From Istiophorus platypterus (Eukaryota > Chordata > Actinopteri > Istiophoriformes > Istiophoridae), in NCBI GenBank assembly GCA_016859345.1, contig CM029129.1, forward strand, positions 17,958,946 to 18,022,945: DNA of 64,000 bases, written 5' to 3'. How positions within the stretch are numbered: position 1 is the first letter of the stretch; each line of letters opens with the position of its first letter. The position numbers and the translations under genes were made by a program. Of the stretch, positions 60,615-64,000 are shown piece after piece. The notes beneath the pieces are model-generated. The model was given only the letters and a program-made list of their open reading frames with translations. It searched no databases and was not told where the DNA came from.

Positions 60615-63580
60615 ACAAAATCTCGAAATAATACGTTTTATAGATCGTTTATATAACGCTTAATTATTTCCTACCTAATAATCAATTTAAAACTTAATCA
60701 TCCTCAATCTACTGTGTAAGTCTAATTCTGACAACATTTCTGACATTCCCATCCTCGGAGGAATCCTTCCCCAGGTGCCACACATCTATGGACAGCCTTT
60801 CACACGTTTAAGTGCATTGCTCGACATTGTCATAATTTTTAATTACATAAAACACTAATTTAATACTGAGTAACAATACTGGACCATCCGAATAAAGTGT
60901 GACTACTGAAGATTGAATATGACACATTAGATTTTGAATTACTCAAGTAAATCTTCAAATCTGTCATCATCTTAATTTCATTAAAATATGCAGATTTATT
61001 CTAATAGGGCCCAAAAGGACATTACTTTTGAGTATAAAATTGATGTATTAAGCCAAGTATCCAATGCCTTTACAAATCACTTTCCCTTTCCCATTTGCAA
61101 ATGATGAGCTGCCGAACTTGTATAACATTAAAACCTGGCCACATGAGAGCCGGAACTTACACACAGTCAATCTTTTTTATGGCCTTATAATTTTGAAAAT
61201 GATTCTAGAGATGTATTATAATTATGGAGCAAAACACAGCATATTTTATTAGGCCACTTATGCAAGTGACACACGTATTTATCTCACTGTAGCATGATCA
61301 AAATAAATGTATCATGTGGAATCTTTGCTTTACATAGGCCCATGTTTTATACAGTAATGCTTATAATACCCTTCAAACATTAATCAGACTCTTTGACCTG
61401 CCATTTAGAATAGTTTTAAATCTAAGATGTTCAAAGAAACAACAAATCATGGGACTCGCAAAACAAACAGAGCCCTAGGCTTAATGAGGTTTGAGAATTG
61501 ACTGGAGCACTGGAGAATTGACTGCAACACTAGACAAAAATTATATATATTCCTCTTCTTGTACACTAATAAGTACTTGCTTATGTGATATTTCAAGCTC
61601 AAAATATGAAAAACCAAGGGTCTCTTGACCTGGTCTCAAGATTAATGTGCCACCAAATTTTATGGTTGTTTCATTAAATTCAATCAATTCATTCTGCATC
61701 TTAAATTAAAAACAAAACAAACACTATTATGGTCCAAAACAACAAATTTGCCAGTATTTTTTTTTCTCCCGTGCCAATTATTTTTTGTTGATAGGAGGGT
61801 TATGTGCCGACTCAGAGCCAGTGTGGCTCTAGGGCAGCTACTCAAAACTATGTAACAGTTAAATTAGGTCTGATGGCCTGGGTTGATACAAGCGCTGCTT
61901 AAGTGTTCATTTTAAAATCTCAGGGTGGAAGCAACACTCATGATCTCCATTTAGCAGCCAGATATTATTCCTGTGGCAGTTCATAATGAGTTAATAAAGA
62001 GTGTATCTTTAAAATCAGCTGAAGTGACTCTCGACTGTAATATTCCTATAACATGCTGCAGTACATGGAAACTTCATGTTTGCTATGGCCAAATCACTCC
62101 ATGGGAAGTTTTATCTAACGACAGCAAGCTGTGGTGCTCCGACACGTCTCCAACCTGGAAAGGGACATATTATGACCTATATGTCCCATTGTGTCATTAA
62201 AGCTGCTTCACACCCATAGTCCACCCACAAAGATCTTCTTATTAGTGCAGTGTGCTGGCAGACATCAAACGATTCCCAGAGGAATGGTAATAATCCCTAT
62301 TTAATCTCTGAACTCCAGCCAAAACCTCCACCTGACTGGAGGTCGAATCAGCTGAGGTAACACAGGTAACACTTGTGTGGGTGTGCAGAGCCTTTAAGAG
62401 AGACAGAAAACGTAGGAGGCAACCAGCAAATCCTATTTGCAATACAGGGACAATGGTGCTCATTCTAACAATAACATTTTTGTATTCTGAATAATATTTT
62501 GTACGGTTTGTTGATTCAATTGAATGAATCATATAGATTTTCTTAGTGTAAAGGTTTGTACTCCAGTTCTGTTTTGTCCTTAGTTTAAGGTATTGGTACA
62601 CAGGTACAGGTACTGCACAGGTACTATACATTTTTGTGTCATTAGTGTTATTACACAAGAAATATACCCTTTATGTAGTTTCTTAAATTGTCTTTAAAGT
62701 TGCACACTGTGTATCAGCCGATGTCCAGTGTAGGATTCTCTGTAAGGCTGTCATTTTCTGTTTTTTTTTTACTCTTTTTTCCTCTCTCCCCTGAATTGAA
62801 TTGTCCCAGCTTGTTTTTCATGTTATTTCAGCTATTTGTGGCTCCAGGTTTTCTGGTATCATATGTTCTGAGAGAAAACAACGTATATCTAAATACAAAA
62901 TGGACAACATTCATGTTGCGTCTTTCATTTGTGAGTTAATTCACTTTTACTGGCAGATTTAATGTCTTGAATCTGTTGTTTTGTGTGTGTATGGTATATA
63001 ATGTGCGGTTTATATTGATGCCAATACAAGAACCGTTTTAGAAGGAAGGAACAGAGGAAAAGGGGAAAACTGGGGGGAGAGGTGAAAATAGAGTAAAAGC
63101 CAGAAGGATGAGCAATAGATTCTCGATTTTACAATTTTACTGTCCCATTTGAAAGGCAATAAAACCACTCATCAACAGCAGACACAAACACAAAGAGGGA
63201 GAGCAAGCAGAGAGGAGGTATAAAGACTGGACAACACAAAGACAAACCTGGTGGCAGGCAGAAAGCAGGATGTGTCCTTTCTGCCCTTAACATTCCTGAC
63301 AAACATTAAATAGGAAAATTAATTAGAATTATATCTCTTCTGACCAAATCAAAATACAGTGCCTCTTGGGAGGGAAAATCTCCCCAGAGACAGCTAAATA
63401 TATCAGCACTTGGCATTAAACAGGAAAAAGACCATGTGGAAAAACACATGAAAGTTTTTACTGTTCTCATCAGAATTTGTCCATTAGTTTCCATTTTCAA
63501 AAATCCTGGTATGTCTTTACTAAATTTGTTGTACTGTTCTGTTACACATTAAAATACAGAACCAGGAACACTGTCGGATA
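60615..63580. other. Noncoding, nothing recognised
   Basis: AT-rich. ORFs at 61973-62200 (plus), 62242-62658 (minus) and 62688-62939 (plus) have no known domain and lack splice-site or codon patterns that would support them. Confidence 0.45.
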
Positions 63581-63584
63581 GAAT

Positions 63585-64000
63585 ACATGTCCACTCAAGG
63601 ACAGTCCTGAAGCCAATCCAGCCCTCTATTGGCTGTTTGCTCCGGGCCATTGTTGTGTTGTCCAGTCTCCCTGTCCCTGCTGCTGAGCTGCCCCCCCACA
63701 GCATGATGCTGCCACCACCATTAGGTGATGACCAGTGCCTGGTGTTCGCCAGACAGAGTGTTTAGAGTTCTGCCCAAAGGGTTCAGCTTTTATCCCATCA
63801 GCCCAGAGAATCTTTCTGCTGATGCCCTCGGAGTCCTTTAAATGTTGTTTGGCAAACTCTGAGCGTGCTGTCATAAACCCTTTACTCAAAGTGGTTTCCA
63901 TCTAGCCACTCTGCCATAAAGGTCTGATTGATGGAGAGTTGCTCAGACAGGAGCCGATTCTCCTATTTCTGCTGAAGACTTCTTAAGTTCTGGTAGAGTG
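63585..64000 (-). mobile_element. Tc1-like transposon fragment running off the window
   Basis: The same subfamily as the element in smg6 intron 8. Compare 'gatgctgccaccaccattag' here (63704) with 'gatgctaccaccaccattag' there (8579), and 'cctggtgttcgcc' with 'cctggtgtttgcc'. Minus-strand translation at 63626-63901 gives decayed transposase (KQHLKDSEGISRKILWADGI). The transposase C-terminal region is cut short at about 63590, and the element continues beyond the right edge. Confidence 0.85.

Noticed and set aside
1..64000. tRNA genes, rRNA genes, CRISPR arrays, bacterial-type operons or insertion sequences
   Set aside because: None seen. The only tRNA-like word is the SINE B-box at 52950, and regularly spaced repeats are microsatellites.

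Overview
The window is nuclear DNA from a ray-finned fish, most likely a percomorph teleost. The evidence is spliced vertebrate genes with GT-AG introns, teleost Tc1/mariner transposon relics, a fish-type tRNA-derived SINE, many (CA)n, (TA)n and (GATA)n microsatellites, and fish-like versions of SMG6, OVCA2, miR-212 and miR-132. The species cannot be named from sequence alone. There are no bacterial operons, CRISPR arrays or rRNA genes.

Layout. (1) 1-2648: AT-rich DNA beyond the 3' end of smg6. (2) 2649-16198, minus strand: a complete smg6 gene in 19 coding exons, all in phase. It encodes 1655 residues of the nonsense-mediated decay endonuclease, with exon-junction-complex binding motifs, a 14-3-3/TPR-like domain and a PIN nuclease domain. 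A Tc1-like relic and an older interspersed repeat lie in its introns. (3) 16.0-16.35 kb: smg6 promoter. (4) 16.5-24.9 kb: noncoding DNA rich in simple repeats. (5) 24.9-30.4 kb, plus strand: the miR-212/miR-132 locus, with a TATA promoter, a first exon with a consensus splice donor, two GC-rich promoter-like blocks with CREB-type sites, an E-box and an almost perfect REST/NRSF (RE1) site, then pre-miR-212 (about 29.05 kb) and pre-miR-132 (about 29.5 kb). (6) 30.4-35.6 kb: noncoding. (7) 35832-38482, minus strand: ovca2, a two-exon serine hydrolase gene whose intron holds a Tc1-like element with Sleeping-Beauty-like IR/DR ends. (8) 38.8-64 kb: about 25 kb with no recognisable gene. It holds a diverged duplicated segment (40.1-40.6 and 47.4-47.8 kb), a SINE, a MITE with terminal inverted repeats, two more Tc1 relics and several interspersed repeats.

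Context. The set smg6 / mir-212 / mir-132 / ovca2 is the fish counterpart of human 17p13.3 (DPH1-OVCA2-miR-132/212-HIC1-SMG6). Relative to the human order as I recall it, smg6 is flipped and hic1 is absent from the gap between smg6 and the microRNAs. An inversion of the HIC1-SMG6 block would explain this and predicts hic1 just left of the window. The regulatory signals around the microRNAs (cAMP-response elements and a neuronal-silencer site) match the known control of miR-132/212 by CREB and REST in mammals. Nothing here looks like a wholly new system. The most informative parts are the microRNA control region, a well-placed 37-codon ORF in its putative first exon, and the duplicated noncoding segment.
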